DNA of 64,000 nucleotides from Fragum whitleyi. Its lineage: Eukaryota > Mollusca > Bivalvia > Cardiida > Cardiidae. Of the stretch, positions 44,401 through 47,104 are shown piece after piece. The stretch spans positions 22,709,526-22,773,525 of the forward strand of contig OX411545.1 in NCBI GenBank assembly GCA_948146395.1. The letters are read 5' to 3'. Numbering within the stretch: the stretch's first letter is position 1; every line of letters starts with the position of its first letter. Under the pieces are notes generated by a model. That model was given only the letters and a program-made list of their open reading frames with translations, did no database searches and was not told where the DNA came from. A program made the position numbers and the translations under genes.

Positions 44401-45426
44401 TCCCCTAGAGTGCACACAAGGTTTTTCTAAAATTTGACCCCTTGACCCCATTTTTGACCACGATTGACCCAATCTCAAACTTGACTGAGATTTGATGGAG
44501 ATAAACATTCTGACCAAGTTTCAAGATATTTGGGCCAAAAACCTGGCCTCTAGAGTGCACACAAGGTAAAGTTTGACAACGGATGATGGACGACCGACGC
44601 CAGACTGCAGCCCTTCACAATAGCTCACCTTGAGCACTTTGTGCTCAGGTGAGCTAAAAAGCAGCTTGATCTGGGCCTACAATATTTGTTTGGCTCTGTC
44701 TACCAGAATACTAAAGGTAGAAACAGTAGATCAAGCTCATTGAATGTAAGATTGAGAAAATAGCAAGTTACTGAGAAAATTATATTGTTACCCACATGGG
44801 GACAAATACTGATAAATATTCAGGGTTTGGGATAAGAGGATTAGATCAAGCCCCCTGTAATCGTAACAAAGTTATCTAGTCAAACATTCCTGAAAATTTT
44901 TTAAAGTATCTTCAGGTCAGTGGACTATTAAAAGGTTGTGAAGGACTTTGAAGCTTTTTTTCAAGCTGTAATTACAATTTTCTCTCCAATTGACAAATAT
45001 CATAAGAAAGCATCATTTTCAGTTAGAACCCCATCTGAGATAAAATTCTATGTTTATAACCAGTCATGCAAAAAGGGACCATCTGAGTATTACTTCAAGT
45101 GTCACCCCTTATCAGACTGCACAGACAGACTACGGACAAAACGTTTTACACTTCGCTTATTTTCTAGACTAGAAAGTTCATTCTACCTCCTTTTAAAAGA
45201 ATTTTTGAAATACATCTTCTTGCTGACCTCTGCTAGAACCGATCTCTTTTTTGATATTTATTTAATGAAATTCCAAGATGGTTACTTTTCGCATGACAAA
45301 TCAATTATATAAATACCTGTCATAGTTCTCTGGCTTCACCACTTGTACAGTGTATGGACTGAGATTAGCATTGACCAGGTTACCCACTGTACTGATCCCA
45401 TCTACTATACTTTTGAATAACGACAT
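2315..45426 (-). CDS. PLA2G6: Calcium-independent phospholipase A2, group VI type (iPLA2-beta-like); 13 coding exons, 3' end outside window
   Basis: Family role: hydrolysis of the sn-2 fatty acyl ester of glycerophospholipids, Ca2+-independent, in phospholipid remodelling and signalling. Joined exons, 5' to 3': 45426-45317, 39319-39218, 38569-38354, 34653-34497, 31205-30985, 24090-23994, 22097-21915, 11998-11883, 11319-11171, 10803-10691, 5663-5510, 3448-3298, 2442-2315. All have GT-AG sites and phases that fit (1897 nt, 632 codons). Residues 1-142 are the N-terminal region, about 143-400 ankyrin repeats, 401-488 a poorly conserved linker, and from 489 the patatin-like domain with DGGGIRG (493-499) and GTSTG (526-530, Ser528 the expected nucleophile). 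The exons with the catalytic Asp (DGG) and the C-terminus lie beyond base 1. Introns hold most of the window's transposons. Family assignment is firm; paralogue naming relies on ankyrin plus patatin order. Confidence 0.95.
3055..3270 (+). mobile_element. Degenerate PB-2 MITE
   Basis: Holds CAGACTGCACAAATGTGCAG and CAGTCCTTTGATTTTAATGC of PB-2 and ends AGCATGGCAAGGGTTAA; the left terminus is eroded. Confidence 0.55.
3298..3448 (-). CDS. PLA2G6: PLA2G6-like exon 12 (patatin domain)
   Basis: 151 nt, acceptor TGACTTCAG, donor GTAAGGAGG. Encodes [20 protein letters not shown] and [19 protein letters not shown], nearly residue for residue the [20 protein letters not shown]...LKREFGE segment of iPLA2-beta. 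Confidence 0.96.
3560..3760 (-). repeat. tRNA-derived SINE (tRNA-Glu-like head)
   Basis: On minus the head reads TCTGTGGTCTAGTGGTTCGG with A-box TGGTCTAGTGG and a weak B-box. Body CTCTCTACCCAGTTG-like. Related bodies at 42960-43160 and 39660-39735. Confidence 0.6.
4448..4850 (+). mobile_element. Tandem-cored hairpin element, ACAAGAGGACCA family, 5' truncated
   Basis: One and a part core unit, then the 3' region (AAGGGAGAGTTAAGGGT...AGGAGGAGAAGATGTTTAAA) and the terminal AGGTCACCTTGAGC...GCTCGGGTGAGCT hairpin. Confidence 0.7.
4905..5137 (-). repeat. tRNA-derived SINE family A
   Basis: Body AGCAGCTGGAGG...GATGT...ACTGTTGTGAG and tail match better copies at 20737-21018 and 35506-35800; tRNA head (AGCCATCATAGT) eroded. 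Confidence 0.65.
5158..5380 (-). repeat. tRNA-derived SINE family B
   Basis: Head GTGGTCTAGATGTAGAGCGT (A-box) and GAGTTCGATTC (B-box); body TTTTCCAGGAAGCAGAATCG; tail ending TTTCCCAATCGATGTAAAAT. Copies at 20362-20575, 43355-43567 and 55740-55847. Confidence 0.75.
5510..5663 (-). CDS. PLA2G6: PLA2G6-like exon 11: patatin domain, glycine motif and GTSTG nucleophile elbow
   Basis: 154 nt, acceptor TCTGTACAG, donor GTATGG. Encodes [20 protein letters not shown] (oxyanion-hole DGGGxxG) and [20 protein letters not shown], the nucleophile elbow with Ser528. The most conserved part of the family and the strongest single piece of evidence for the gene. Confidence 0.97.
5709..6095. mobile_element. 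Palindromic MITE (5731-6055) nested in a small hairpin MITE
   Basis: The outer parts GTCAGTGCAAC (5709) and GTATAGGCACTTACAATAGT (6057 on) are the two arms of the GTCAGTGCAA hairpin family (7161-7222, 38613-38676, 57428-57488). The ATAATACGTACTTAGTG MITE sits at its centre. Confidence 0.65.
6201..6771 (+). mobile_element. Tandem-cored hairpin element, ACAAGAGGACCCTGAGG subfamily
   Basis: Starts ACAAGAGGACCCTGAGGGCC and ends with the hairpin AGCTCATTTGAGCAC...GTGCTCAAGTGAGCT followed by AAAAA. Core units contain CCTTTTCCTGTGATATGGCA at three places. It splits a repeat seen unbroken near 30400 (TCTGATTTAAAATTGTTG). Confidence 0.75.
6934..7547. mobile_element. Mariner-like MITE (614 bp, TA duplication)
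   Basis: Ends CTGTAAAC...TTGGCGGTG and the inverse CACCGCCAATATAAAGC...GTTTACAG, flanked by TA (6932-6933 and 7548-7549). The repeat it entered is present without it near 30570-30600 (GGGGTGCTACC then GGGAGGGCGCT). No transposase. A hairpin MITE (7161-7222) is nested inside. Confidence 0.75.
7161..7222. repeat. Hairpin MITE, GTCAGTGCAA family
   Basis: GTCAGCGCAATACTATTGTA and the inverse TACAACAGTATTGCACTGAT around a short loop. Inside the mariner-like MITE. Confidence 0.7.
8272..8372. repeat. Hairpin MITE arm pair (TATAGAGGATAA family), truncated
   Basis: GATCAATTTATCATTCATTG and AACAAAAGCTTTAT are mirrored by AGCTTTTGTTTTTCACTCAA and GATAAATTGAT. The right end is lost at the ACAAGAGG insertion. 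Confidence 0.6.
8373..9610 (+). mobile_element. Tandem-cored hairpin element, ACAAGAGGACCA family
   Basis: Starts ACAAGAGGACCATGATGGTC and ends GTGCTCAGGTGAGCTAAAAA. Core registers at 8585, 8763, 8929, 9107, 9273: spacings 178, 166, 178, 166, so the true unit is a 344-bp dimer. It cuts the right arm of a hairpin MITE at 8272-8372. Confidence 0.82.
9620..10680. other. PLA2G6 intron 10 stretch without recognised features
   Basis: Only a short imperfect hairpin near 10600-10660 (TTTGGTGGTAAG...AATCCACCAAAAT), similar to one at 22487-22545. Confidence 0.4.
10691..10803 (-). CDS. PLA2G6: PLA2G6-like exon 10 (linker before catalytic domain)
   Basis: 113 nt, acceptor TTGTTACAG, donor GTAAGTAAC. 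Encodes [20 protein letters not shown] through [14 protein letters not shown] and enters the catalytic exon in phase 0 ([13 protein letters not shown]). Little primary similarity to vertebrate linkers, so the call rests on phase fit, splice sites and position. Confidence 0.82.
11171..11319 (-). CDS. PLA2G6: PLA2G6-like exon 9 (linker)
   Basis: 149 nt, acceptor TATTTACAG, donor GTAAAT. Begins [16 protein letters not shown], aligning to RKAILTLLRTVGAEYC of the vertebrate enzyme, then runs into a low-similarity linker ([17 protein letters not shown]). Joins exon 8 through a split Lys codon. Confidence 0.87.
11485..11880 (+). mobile_element. Two abutting fragments of tandem-cored hairpin elements
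   Basis: 11485-11714 ends TTCTCAGGTGAGCTAAAAA and holds ACATTCTGACCAAGTTTCAA. Directly after it, 11713 starts CAAAAGGGCTGAATTGGCCC, the 5' end of another copy, which fades before exon 8 (11883). Confidence 0.5.
11883..11998 (-). CDS. PLA2G6: PLA2G6-like exon 8 (last ankyrin repeat)
   Basis: 116 nt, acceptor TATTTTACAG, donor GTAAGTGAC. Encodes [20 protein letters not shown] and [19 protein letters not shown], matching the terminal ankyrin repeat of iPLA2-beta (VFGAEVDTPND...TPTFLAS). The canonical TPLHLA is changed to TPRHMI. Confidence 0.92.
12120..13970. other. PLA2G6 intron 7 stretch without recognised features
   Basis: AT-rich, no ORF with coding character and no repeat with clear ends. 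A segment at 12310-12385 (GGGAATTCCACACC) resembles 31820-31860 in reverse. Confidence 0.4.
13971..14797 (+). mobile_element. Tandem-cored hairpin element, ATATACCCCC family
   Basis: 5' ACATATACCCCCACC (13971-13985), 3' hairpin ATATACCCCCCTCTAC...GGTTGGGGGTATA then ATGAGCTAAA. Core spacing is exactly 146 bp three times (registers 14142, 14288, 14434, 14580). GGACGGATGGATGGA tract near 14704. Confidence 0.78.
14998..16750 (+). mobile_element. Tandem-cored element, ACAAGAGGGCC family, with a SINE pair inserted
   Basis: Starts ACAAGAGGGCCACAGGCCC. Units with TTGATCCTGTGACCTAGTTT and GACCCAA recur to 15980 and again at 16545-16740 after the SINE pair. No 3' hairpin found. An unrelated repeat (15190-15440), also present near 1930-2290 in reverse, is embedded. 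Confidence 0.6.
16060..16425. repeat. Two family A SINEs in inverted, head-to-head arrangement
   Basis: 16060-16175 is a minus-sense body (ACCAGTACTAC, CTGCTGCTATACCACATAGG). 16176-16425 is a plus-sense copy (GGTCCCAGGTTTGATCCCC head, AGCAGCTGGAGGCTAGGAAA, tail CAATCAATCAA). The two bodies can pair over about 110 bp. Confidence 0.65.
16894..18148 (+). mobile_element. Tandem-cored hairpin element, ACAAGAGGACCA family
   Basis: Core registers at 17108, 17286, 17453, 17630, 17796: spacings 178, 167, 177, 166. A GACGACGGACGACGGAC tract (about 18062-18092) precedes the 3' hairpin (18110-18143). In PLA2G6 intron 7. Confidence 0.82.
18672..18950 (+). mobile_element. Tandem-cored element, ACAAGAGCCATG family, short copy
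   Basis: One core unit (AAAGGGCAATAACTCCAAAA) between ACAAGAGCCATGTTGGGCAT and the GACGGACGGAGACCATTACT...CAGCAGGGAA tail. Confidence 0.7.
19290..19730 (+). mobile_element. 3' fragment of a CR1-like LINE interrupted by a TTAA MITE
   Basis: 19336-19410 reads [18 protein letters not shown] then DADTIECF, the C-terminal motif of CR1/jockey RT proteins (compare FTQRIVDTWKSLPQDVIS in the LINE at 51270). Frame breaks at the MITE (19410-19638) and resumes after it as [16 protein letters not shown] followed by a stop. Excising the MITE with one TTAA restores one frame through the site. Confidence 0.75.
19410..19638 (+). mobile_element. piggyBac-like MITE, family PB-1
   Basis: Flanked by TTAA on both sides; ends TTAACCCTTTCCTGTTTTAC and AAACAGCAAAGGGTTAA. 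A central palindrome, GAAATTGCTTGTC...AAGCAATTTC, lies in the middle. 229 bp, no ORF. TTAA duplication with CCC-starting ends is the hallmark of piggyBac superfamily insertions. Confidence 0.85.
19947..20169 (-). mobile_element. piggyBac-like MITE, family PB-1, inverted copy
   Basis: TTAA at 19947 and 20166; same internal sequence as 19410-19638 in reverse. It lies 310 bp from that copy in inverted orientation, so a transcript of the region could fold into a long duplex. Confidence 0.85.
20362..20575 (-). repeat. tRNA-derived SINE family B
   Basis: Same layout as 5158-5380: GTGGTCTGGAGGTAGAGCGT head, TCCTGAGTTCATTC B-box region, CAGGAAGCAGAATGG body. Confidence 0.75.
20737..21018 (-). repeat. 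tRNA-derived SINE family A, best-preserved copy
   Basis: On minus: AGCCACAGTCATAGCGCAGT, A-box TAGCGCAGTTGG, B-box GGTTCGATCCC, body CAGCTGGAGGGTAGGAAAGG, tail AATCAATCAA. 282 bp. Confidence 0.82.
21170..21540 (+). mobile_element. Degenerate element related to the ATATACCCCC family
   Basis: AATACCACCCCCCAACCCAG start, ACCTTTGACCTAAATG core and CACAATATCCCCTCTTCTTA tail resemble 13971-14797; the hairpin is eroded. Confidence 0.5.
21595..21841 (+). mobile_element. piggyBac-like MITE, family PB-2
   Basis: Begins TTAACCCTTGTCTTGCTGAA and ends with the inverse AGCATGATAAGGGTTA; the far TTAA has become TTAG. Carries GCCTGCACCTATGTGCAGTC, a short internal palindrome shared by the family. In PLA2G6 intron 7. 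Confidence 0.78.
21915..22097 (-). CDS. PLA2G6: PLA2G6-like exon 7 (ankyrin repeats)
   Basis: 183 nt, phase 0 both sides, acceptor TTATGCAG, donor GTGAGT. Encodes [20 protein letters not shown] and [19 protein letters not shown] then LHWAVQ, two ankyrin repeats with the canonical GANxN and GNTPLHWA signatures. Confidence 0.95.
22150..22560. mobile_element. MITE of the TATATAGAGGATAA family
   Basis: ATATAGAGGATAATTGTTTG (22153) and the inverse CAAACAATTATTCTACTTC near 22288, with a hairpin at TCACGAGTGGTGGAGCCACG. A second hairpin, GTGGTGAGATTATC...GATAAACCACC, at 22487-22545. Confidence 0.5.
23018..23309 (+). mobile_element. Hairpin-ended element, CACTGC...CAGCCGAGCTAAAAA family
   Basis: Holds AGTTATCCCCCTTGATAGTA and AGTTTCAAGTAAATGTCTTC and ends AACAGCCGAGCTAAAAA. 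Related copies: 45660-45957 and, in reverse, 58880-59105. Confidence 0.6.
23740..23915. mobile_element. PB-2-like fragment
   Basis: CTAACCCTTATCCTGCTGAA followed by a broken interior that contains GATCAGACTGCATGTCTGTG. Old copy with no clear right end. Confidence 0.4.
23994..24090 (-). CDS. PLA2G6: PLA2G6-like exon 6 (ankyrin repeats)
   Basis: 97 nt, acceptor TATTTACAG, donor GTATAG. Encodes [20 protein letters not shown] and [11 protein letters not shown], closely matching GASPLHWAKNAE of iPLA2-beta. Phase 2 in, phase 0 out. Confidence 0.92.
24844..25818 (-). CDS. DIRS tyrosine recombinase
   Basis: Ends at stop 24844. I start it at [12 protein letters not shown] (25818); the frame stays open to 27471 inside the RT gene in another frame, so the start is uncertain. 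SAM-like N-domain: [20 protein letters not shown]. Catalytic residues: Arg in [16 protein letters not shown] box (His 24981-24979, Arg 24972-24970) and the Tyr nucleophile in KFYLRD (24873-24871). The domain replaces a DDE integrase and inserts circular DNA without target duplication. Confidence 0.92.
   Translation of the reverse strand: METVDRLFQDRGFSEQSRKLLRASWRKGTQKDYNAKYRRFCSWCCQREIDTNNVSLTVISDFLTDLFNDGLQYRTIAGYRSMLSNVLPPIDGFKVGQHPDLIRLIKGVFNSRPPQKRLVPEWNLQDVLVSLQKSPFEPMKKASLKDTTYKTVFLVAISCFRRCSDIQSLQLGEGSVNVQQKGLTFVRHGLSKQDREGHYGTSIFIPTFKEDKRLDPKRSMYYYLKKTESFRKKTGGTEELSVFLSINEPHKPVSSHTISNWIVQTIKMSLKDKSIKIKGHSTRAIGSSYALFKGASLSSIMAAADWSRESTFIKFYLRDMSSQS
25650..27797 (-). CDS. DIRS reverse transcriptase-RNase H polyprotein
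   Basis: 715-codon open frame; the true start is unsure because the first 80 codons overlap gag. RT motifs: [44 protein letters not shown] and the active site YLDD (residues 296-299; 26912-26901). RNase [13 protein letters not shown] (Asp near residue 462), LLEMEAI and [16 protein letters not shown]. The C-terminal [14 protein letters not shown] is a DIRS/Ngaro hallmark. No methyltransferase domain is recognisable. No stop or frameshift, so the element may have been active recently. Overlaps the recombinase frame at its 3' end. Confidence 0.92.
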   Translation of the reverse strand: MILCQNCSTARKEAGQAVMISKIQRGKRLLLEISHQPLSPLIRNLATTGWALRIFNLTNLTERRKPNRQFRLFVFQRKNDFMVRNVQNSILATFPQVPVGGRLSLFLDNWKKITSDQWVLSVIQHGYKLEFLSIPQPSGIRPTVVPVKDQELISEEIDTLLKKDCIEKVPVQYAQDGFYSTFFLVPKKNGKMRPVINLRPLNKYLAKKHFKMDTLSKVINLLRPQDWAITIDLSDAYLHIPIFHSHRKYLRFCFKGQCYQWKVMCFGPTSAPRVFTKLVSVVAAYLRIQNVRLAVYLDDWLSLNQTRDNLMQDRRLCLNLLVSLGFMINLEKSNLYPSQNLVYLGALLSLSRGLIFPTEERFMKIQLALKPFCLQSVKARDYLHLLGLMASCIELVPNARLYMRPIQLHLLYFWKPSKDPLEKLVPCTHHLRSHLTWWEQRANIFKGRSFQKPLSEVTITTDASKIMYGGHMDNQIVQGKWSIQQQSWHINLLEMEAILQTITHFLPQITQKSVLVKTDNMTCVQYINRQGGTRSSKLCMKTWEIWNLAIQNQMPLREVHVLGKQNILAFATDALSITWENMFAYAFPPICLIPKILNHMSQFQCEIILIAPCWPRRHWYTELLQFLIATPIKLPIIPDLLVQPRSQIYHPNPQIFQLVAWKLSTDFSKIEAFRNSLESFSEPPGVKGHKKTIMPNIEGSVAGVVNGKLIPIMCL
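27559..28488 (-). pseudogene. DIRS gag, C-terminal part (309 codons after the insert)
   Basis: Resumes in the same frame ([16 protein letters not shown]) and runs to a stop at 27559. Includes [20 protein letters not shown] and [20 protein letters not shown], typical of DIRS ORF1 products, and a Lys/Ser-rich basic tail likely to bind nucleic acid. Joined with the N-terminal part it would make 462 residues. Overlaps the start of the RT frame. Confidence 0.75.
28489..29622. mobile_element. 1134-bp non-coding insert in DIRS gag with inverted arrays of a CGTACC-bearing repeat
   Basis: Perfect 30-bp terminal inverted repeats at 28489-28518 and 29593-29622, both starting GACGTTTCGTACCA. The left arm (28489-28645) is an irregular array of CCATTTCGTACCATA-like units; the right arm (29511-29622) holds 22-bp units TATGGTACGAAACGTCTTCG in inverse orientation. 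The middle (28650-29480) is AT-rich with no ORF. Removing it directly rejoins gag in frame without any duplicated bases; a 2-bp CA duplication is possible but would break the frame. Type unknown; a foldback or non-autonomous DNA element is the best guess. Confidence 0.75.
29623..30081 (-). pseudogene. DIRS gag, N-terminal part (153 codons before the insert)
   Basis: ATG at 30081 opens [19 protein letters not shown]. The product is rich in Ser, Glu, Arg and Asp with a coiled-coil-like [20 protein letters not shown] stretch, like other DIRS ORF1 N-termini. The frame runs to ATG at 29625-29623 and is then interrupted by a 1134-bp insert, through which translation soon meets a stop (29488). The ORF's other half resumes at 28488. 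Confidence 0.75.
30985..31205 (-). CDS. PLA2G6: PLA2G6-like exon 5 (ankyrin repeats)
   Basis: 221 nt, acceptor TTCCTTTTAG, donor GTAAGTAA. Encodes [16 protein letters not shown], then [18 protein letters not shown] and [12 protein letters not shown]: two ankyrin repeats. The spacer between the first repeat and MLLAGG is longer than usual ([13 protein letters not shown]), a loop insertion compared with vertebrate iPLA2-beta. The exon lies just 3' (gene sense) of a 6-kb DIRS element that occupies the following intron. Confidence 0.93.
31210..32760. other. PLA2G6 intron 4 stretch, mostly unassigned
   Basis: Contains only weak repeat similarity (31800-32180 to 12310-12385 and 52520-52610). No exon fits the joined frame here. 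Confidence 0.4.
32770..33922 (+). mobile_element. Tandem-cored element, ACAAGAGCCATG family, six units
   Basis: Registers of AAAGGG(C/A)AATAACTCC at 32901, 33057, 33214, 33370, 33526, 33682: spacing 156-157 bp, very regular. Followed by GACGGAATGACGGAATGACG and a tail ATATCCCCTCGCC...CAGCAGGGGATAA that forms the terminal hairpin. Confidence 0.82.
34497..34653 (-). CDS. PLA2G6: PLA2G6-like exon 4 (ankyrin repeats)
   Basis: 157 nt, acceptor CCCTGCAG, donor GTAAGTATT; joins exon 3 to give [13 protein letters not shown] and ends in phase 0. Encodes [19 protein letters not shown] and [13 protein letters not shown], an ankyrin repeat matching the DVTDYKGETVFHYAV part of iPLA2-beta. Confidence 0.9.
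34831..35272. mobile_element. MITE, CATTCGGAACACCACTCGGCC family, with a nested hairpin
   Basis: Ends AGAACACCACTAGGCCAATC and ATGGCCGAGTGATGTTCCGA. A separate hairpin TAAATAACGGCTGAAA...TTTCAGCCGTTATTTA lies inside (35048-35126). Compare 63209-63385. Confidence 0.65.
35506..35800 (+). repeat. tRNA-derived SINE family A
   Basis: Head CCGTCATAGTGCAGTTGGTA, B-box-like GTTTCATTCC, body GCAGCTGGAGGGTAGGAAAG, tail AAACAAGAAATCAATG. In PLA2G6 intron 3. Confidence 0.8.
36004..36172. mobile_element. Palindromic MITE, TATATAGAGGATA family
   Basis: Arm ATACTGAATTTATTAAACGA to GATAAAAAC (36037-36080) mirrored at 36091-36136. Outer ends TATATAGAGGATATTGAATG and AATATAGAATAAATATTA-like right end agree with 37060-37219. 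Confidence 0.65.
37060..37219. mobile_element. Palindromic MITE with arms of about 60 bp
   Basis: GGTTGGTGACTTGAGATGGA through TTATCGGGC and TTGGAATTTATCCGG is mirrored by CCGGATAAATTCCAA, GCCCAATAAACTTTTCC and CAAGTCACCAATC. Loop AAGCCGGAGGCGA. GC-rich arms in an AT-rich region. Confidence 0.75.
38354..38569 (-). CDS. PLA2G6: PLA2G6-like exon 3
   Basis: 216 nt, acceptor TTCACAG, donor GTAAGTC. It encodes [18 protein letters not shown] through [21 protein letters not shown], which aligns to the helical region before the first ankyrin repeat in iPLA2-beta (NHPSWSVAHLAVELG in vertebrates). A hairpin MITE lies only 44 bp upstream of its acceptor. Confidence 0.92.
38613..38676. repeat. Hairpin MITE, GTCAGTGCAA family, next to exon 3 acceptor
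   Basis: GTCAGCGCAACACTATTGTA against TACCATAGAGTTGCACTGAC. Ends 44 bp before the PLA2G6 exon 3 acceptor (gene sense), where a branch point is expected. Confidence 0.75.
39218..39319 (-). CDS. PLA2G6: PLA2G6-like exon 2
   Basis: Acceptor TTTTCAG, donor GTAAGC; 102 nt joining in phase 2 on both sides. It encodes a stretch with [17 protein letters not shown], matching the LILFQ...WDCVLVNP region of vertebrate iPLA2-beta. Too short to stand out as an ORF; found by continuing the frame from exon 1. Confidence 0.85.
39330..39775. repeat. Duplicated intron segment, copy 1 (without MITEs)
   Basis: Shares AAAAGATGAGTAGCAACAAT, GTCTATCATGATACCAAATA and AAAAGTCTGTTTTTAACTGA with 41665-43000, which has two MITE insertions. 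Adjacent to PLA2G6 exon 2. Ends in a SINE-like fragment (39660-39735). Confidence 0.75.
39918..41544 (+). mobile_element. Tandem-cored hairpin element, ACAAGAGGACCA family, longest copy (1.63 kb)
   Basis: Core registers at 40134, 40312, 40478, 40655, 40821, 40998, 41164: spacings 178, 166, 177, 166, 177, 166, i.e. three 343-344-bp dimers. The GACGACGG tract lies at 41428-41490; hairpin AGCTCACCTTGAGCAC...GTGCTCAGGTGAGCT follows. Inserted in a palindromic MITE (left part to 39917, right part from 41545). Confidence 0.85.
41834..42063 (-). mobile_element. piggyBac-like MITE, family PB-1
   Basis: 230 bp between TTAA at 41834-41837 and 42060-42063. It lies inside a duplicated intron segment whose other copy (about 39565) lacks it, giving a paralogous empty site. 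Confidence 0.87.
42131..42935. mobile_element. Mariner-like MITE (805 bp, TA duplication) with a tRNA-like internal segment
   Basis: About 32-bp inverted ends (TTATTTATCTAAAATGACCT at 42131; complement ending 42935), flanked by TA. The duplicated intron segment at about 39650 lacks it (GTGACTTAACCATAC against GTGACTTTA...TACCATAC). No transposase ORF. Inside lies a tRNA-like stretch with a T-run terminator. Confidence 0.72.
42241..42335 (+). other. tRNA-like pol III promoter unit within the MITE
   Basis: A-box match TAGTACATTGG (42252-42262), B-box-like GTTCGTTAC (42304-42312, one mismatch to GWTCRANNC) 42 bp on, and ten T residues at 42326-42335 as a pol III terminator. The cloverleaf is imperfect: the T-arm pairs TCGGGT with ACCCGA but over a large loop. 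Not a functional tRNA by eye. Confidence 0.45.
43355..43567 (+). repeat. tRNA-derived SINE family B
   Basis: GTCCTATGGTTAAGTGGTGG head, GAGTTTGATTCCGGG B-box, TTTTCCAGGAAGCAGAATA body, CCCAATCGATGTTAAATAAA end. Confidence 0.75.
43684..44660 (+). mobile_element. Tandem-cored hairpin element, ACAAGAGGGCCATTGG family
   Basis: Starts ACAAGAGGGCCATTGGCCC and ends in the hairpin AGCTCACCTTGAGCAC...GTGCTCAGGTGAGCT. Core registers of TGCACACAAGG at 43841, 43986, 44129, 44274, 44411, 44556 (spacing 145, 143, 145, 137, 145). GGATGATGGACGACCGACG tract before the hairpin. Confidence 0.82.
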
Positions 45427-45468
45427 CTTTTATACTCAAACAACCCCTACTTGGTTTCTAACATTGCT
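45317..45468 (-). CDS. PLA2G6: PLA2G6-like exon 1 (start codon 45426; 5' UTR to about 45468)
   Basis: ATG at 45426-45424 opens [19 protein letters not shown], resembling the hydrophobic N-terminus of animal iPLA2-beta. Coding part is 45426-45317 (110 nt, phase 2 exit), with donor GTATTT. Just 5' of base 45468 (minus sense) a TTTATTTGCAG acceptor suggests a further non-coding exon upstream, which I could not locate. The leader between acceptor and start contains one short upstream ATG. Confidence 0.88.
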
Positions 45469-45470
45469 CT
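45427..45470 (-). promoter_or_regulatory. PLA2G6-like 5' leader with a 5-codon upstream ORF
   Basis: Reading minus, the leader after the probable acceptor starts AGCAATGTTAG. The ATG opens MLETK then TAG, ending upstream of the true start at 45426. Such a short uORF could damp translation; this is inference only. Confidence 0.4.
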
Positions 45471-45659
45471 GCAAATAAAAATCATGAAATAAGAGCTATT
45501 AGAGGATGGCAAAGCTTGACTATTCTGAGTGCTGGATAGTAATAGTAAATCACTAATTTAATGTTTACATTGGAAAAAATTCCATTCAATAAATGTCATA
45601 GTAACAAATCTTAGCATAAAAGATGATATAATGGTCAAAGAAATGTGTGTAAATGTTCA

Positions 45660-45957
45660 AAGGAAAGGGTAACGAGCACTGCCTACGGGTGCCTACGCTC
45701 GGATGTTGAGTGCTAGATGGTGGGAAAAAATCTAAGTCGAAAAAGGGGCATAATTTGTTCCAAATGCATCTAGAGTTATCCCCATTGATAGTATAGGTTG
45801 CTCTTTTGATGGTGTGAACATGTGTGCCAAGTTTCAAGTTAACGCTTTCAGTAGAACCAGAGATATCACAAAATGTCAAAGTTCTTGCACGAAGACGACA
45901 ACAACACGAAGGCTATAGCAATACCTCGGGTTTTCTCAGAAAACAGCCGAGCTAAAA
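45660..45957 (+). mobile_element. Hairpin-ended element, relative of 23018-23309
   Basis: Shares GAGTTATCCCCATTGATAGT, GTGTGCCAAGTTTCAAGTTA and the AACAGCCGAGCTAAAAA end. Lies 190 bp upstream of the inferred PLA2G6 leader acceptor. Confidence 0.65.
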
Positions 45958-46333
45958 ACTCATCTGATACCAAAAATTGATGCAAAGCAGACCTGTCCCC
46001 CAAAGCACTTTGTCCATAACGACATCAAGGCCCATCATTGCTGAGTTTTCTATCCTTTAGTTGCTGATAAATTGAGCAGACAAGATTTTCCATAAATCTG
46101 TCAAAAGACAATGGACTGTAGCCAAAATATGCACATTTAGGCTTGATACTGATCATATCGGAGTGGTTTGAATGAAATCTGTCCACTAATTACTAACAAT
46201 TTGAGTGGACATGTAAAAGCTACAGACAGAACAACCAACATTTTTATCAAAGGGCCATAATTCTGTCAAAAGTCAATCAACTCTAACCAAAATAAAATAT
46301 ACAAATCTCTGACTTATAACGAGTCTTTCTCAT

Positions 46334-46494
46334 AAGGTAGTAGACCCGTAATAGTTCCGCATCGCTTTGGAAGTAATAAACTTAAACAGTGTTAACCGAG
46401 GTTTCCTTAGGATTTTCATTAAGAAACCTCGGTCAACATTGTGAAAGTTCAATAGATCCGAAATGTTGCAAAGCTATTACGGATCCACTACCTT
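46334..46494. mobile_element. Intact 161-bp palindromic MITE
   Basis: Inverted ends AAGGTAGTAGACCCGTAATA and the complement at 46475-46494. Most of the element folds on itself around GAGGTTTCCTTAGG...AAGAAACCTC. Relative of the split copy at 48730-51653. No ORF. Confidence 0.75.
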
Positions 46495-46576
46495 GATGAA
46501 GAGCCATCAGTGTAGGATGTGTTTGCTGTGACTTCCCAGAAGTTTGTATCAACTCCCTCCATTAGTAACTGAGACA

Positions 46577-46824
46577 TTAACCCTTGTCATGCTGAACCTA
46601 GAATATTCCTGCTTTGGCAGAAGCTATAGACAAACATCAGCCTGCACATTATGTGCAGTCTGATACTAGTCTTCACCACCTGTTTCTAACTTTCAAACAA
46701 AAATTGCCAATAGATTTAGTTTTTCAAATACAAATTGACCAATACTTGGTACTTCTAGTACTTTTTGCCCTTTGATTTTGATGCAAATTTTTAGCAAAAA
46801 TTTATTCAGCATGATAAGGGTTAA
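46577..46824 (+). mobile_element. piggyBac-like MITE, family PB-2
   Basis: 248 bp from TTAA (46577) to TTAA (46824); ends TTAACCCTTGTCATGCTGAA and the complement. No ORF. Intergenic. Confidence 0.85.
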
Positions 46825-47104
46825 GCAGACAAGATCTTACAATTTTACTTGATACTGATTATTTCTTTGAAGTTAAAATGAAATCTGTTCATCGATGAAA
46901 TTAGGACCAAATGACCGACTAATAGACAGGCAGGTAGATGGATCAACAGACTGAAAACGTGATAAATACCACAAAAACATAGTTTTTCGGGGGTGTAATA
47001 AATGTCAAAGTGATGAATCTTTGCCTAGAGACTAATTTAATGGTCACAGATATAAGTGCATAGGCTCAAGTCAATAGCATGCAGAAAATAATATTGAGGC
47101 GCTG

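Noticed and set aside
43780..44517. Overlapping minus-strand ORFs with repeated [21 protein letters not shown] text
   Set aside because: They are translations of the 145-bp tandem core, with the same phrase repeated at the unit length; no family likeness.
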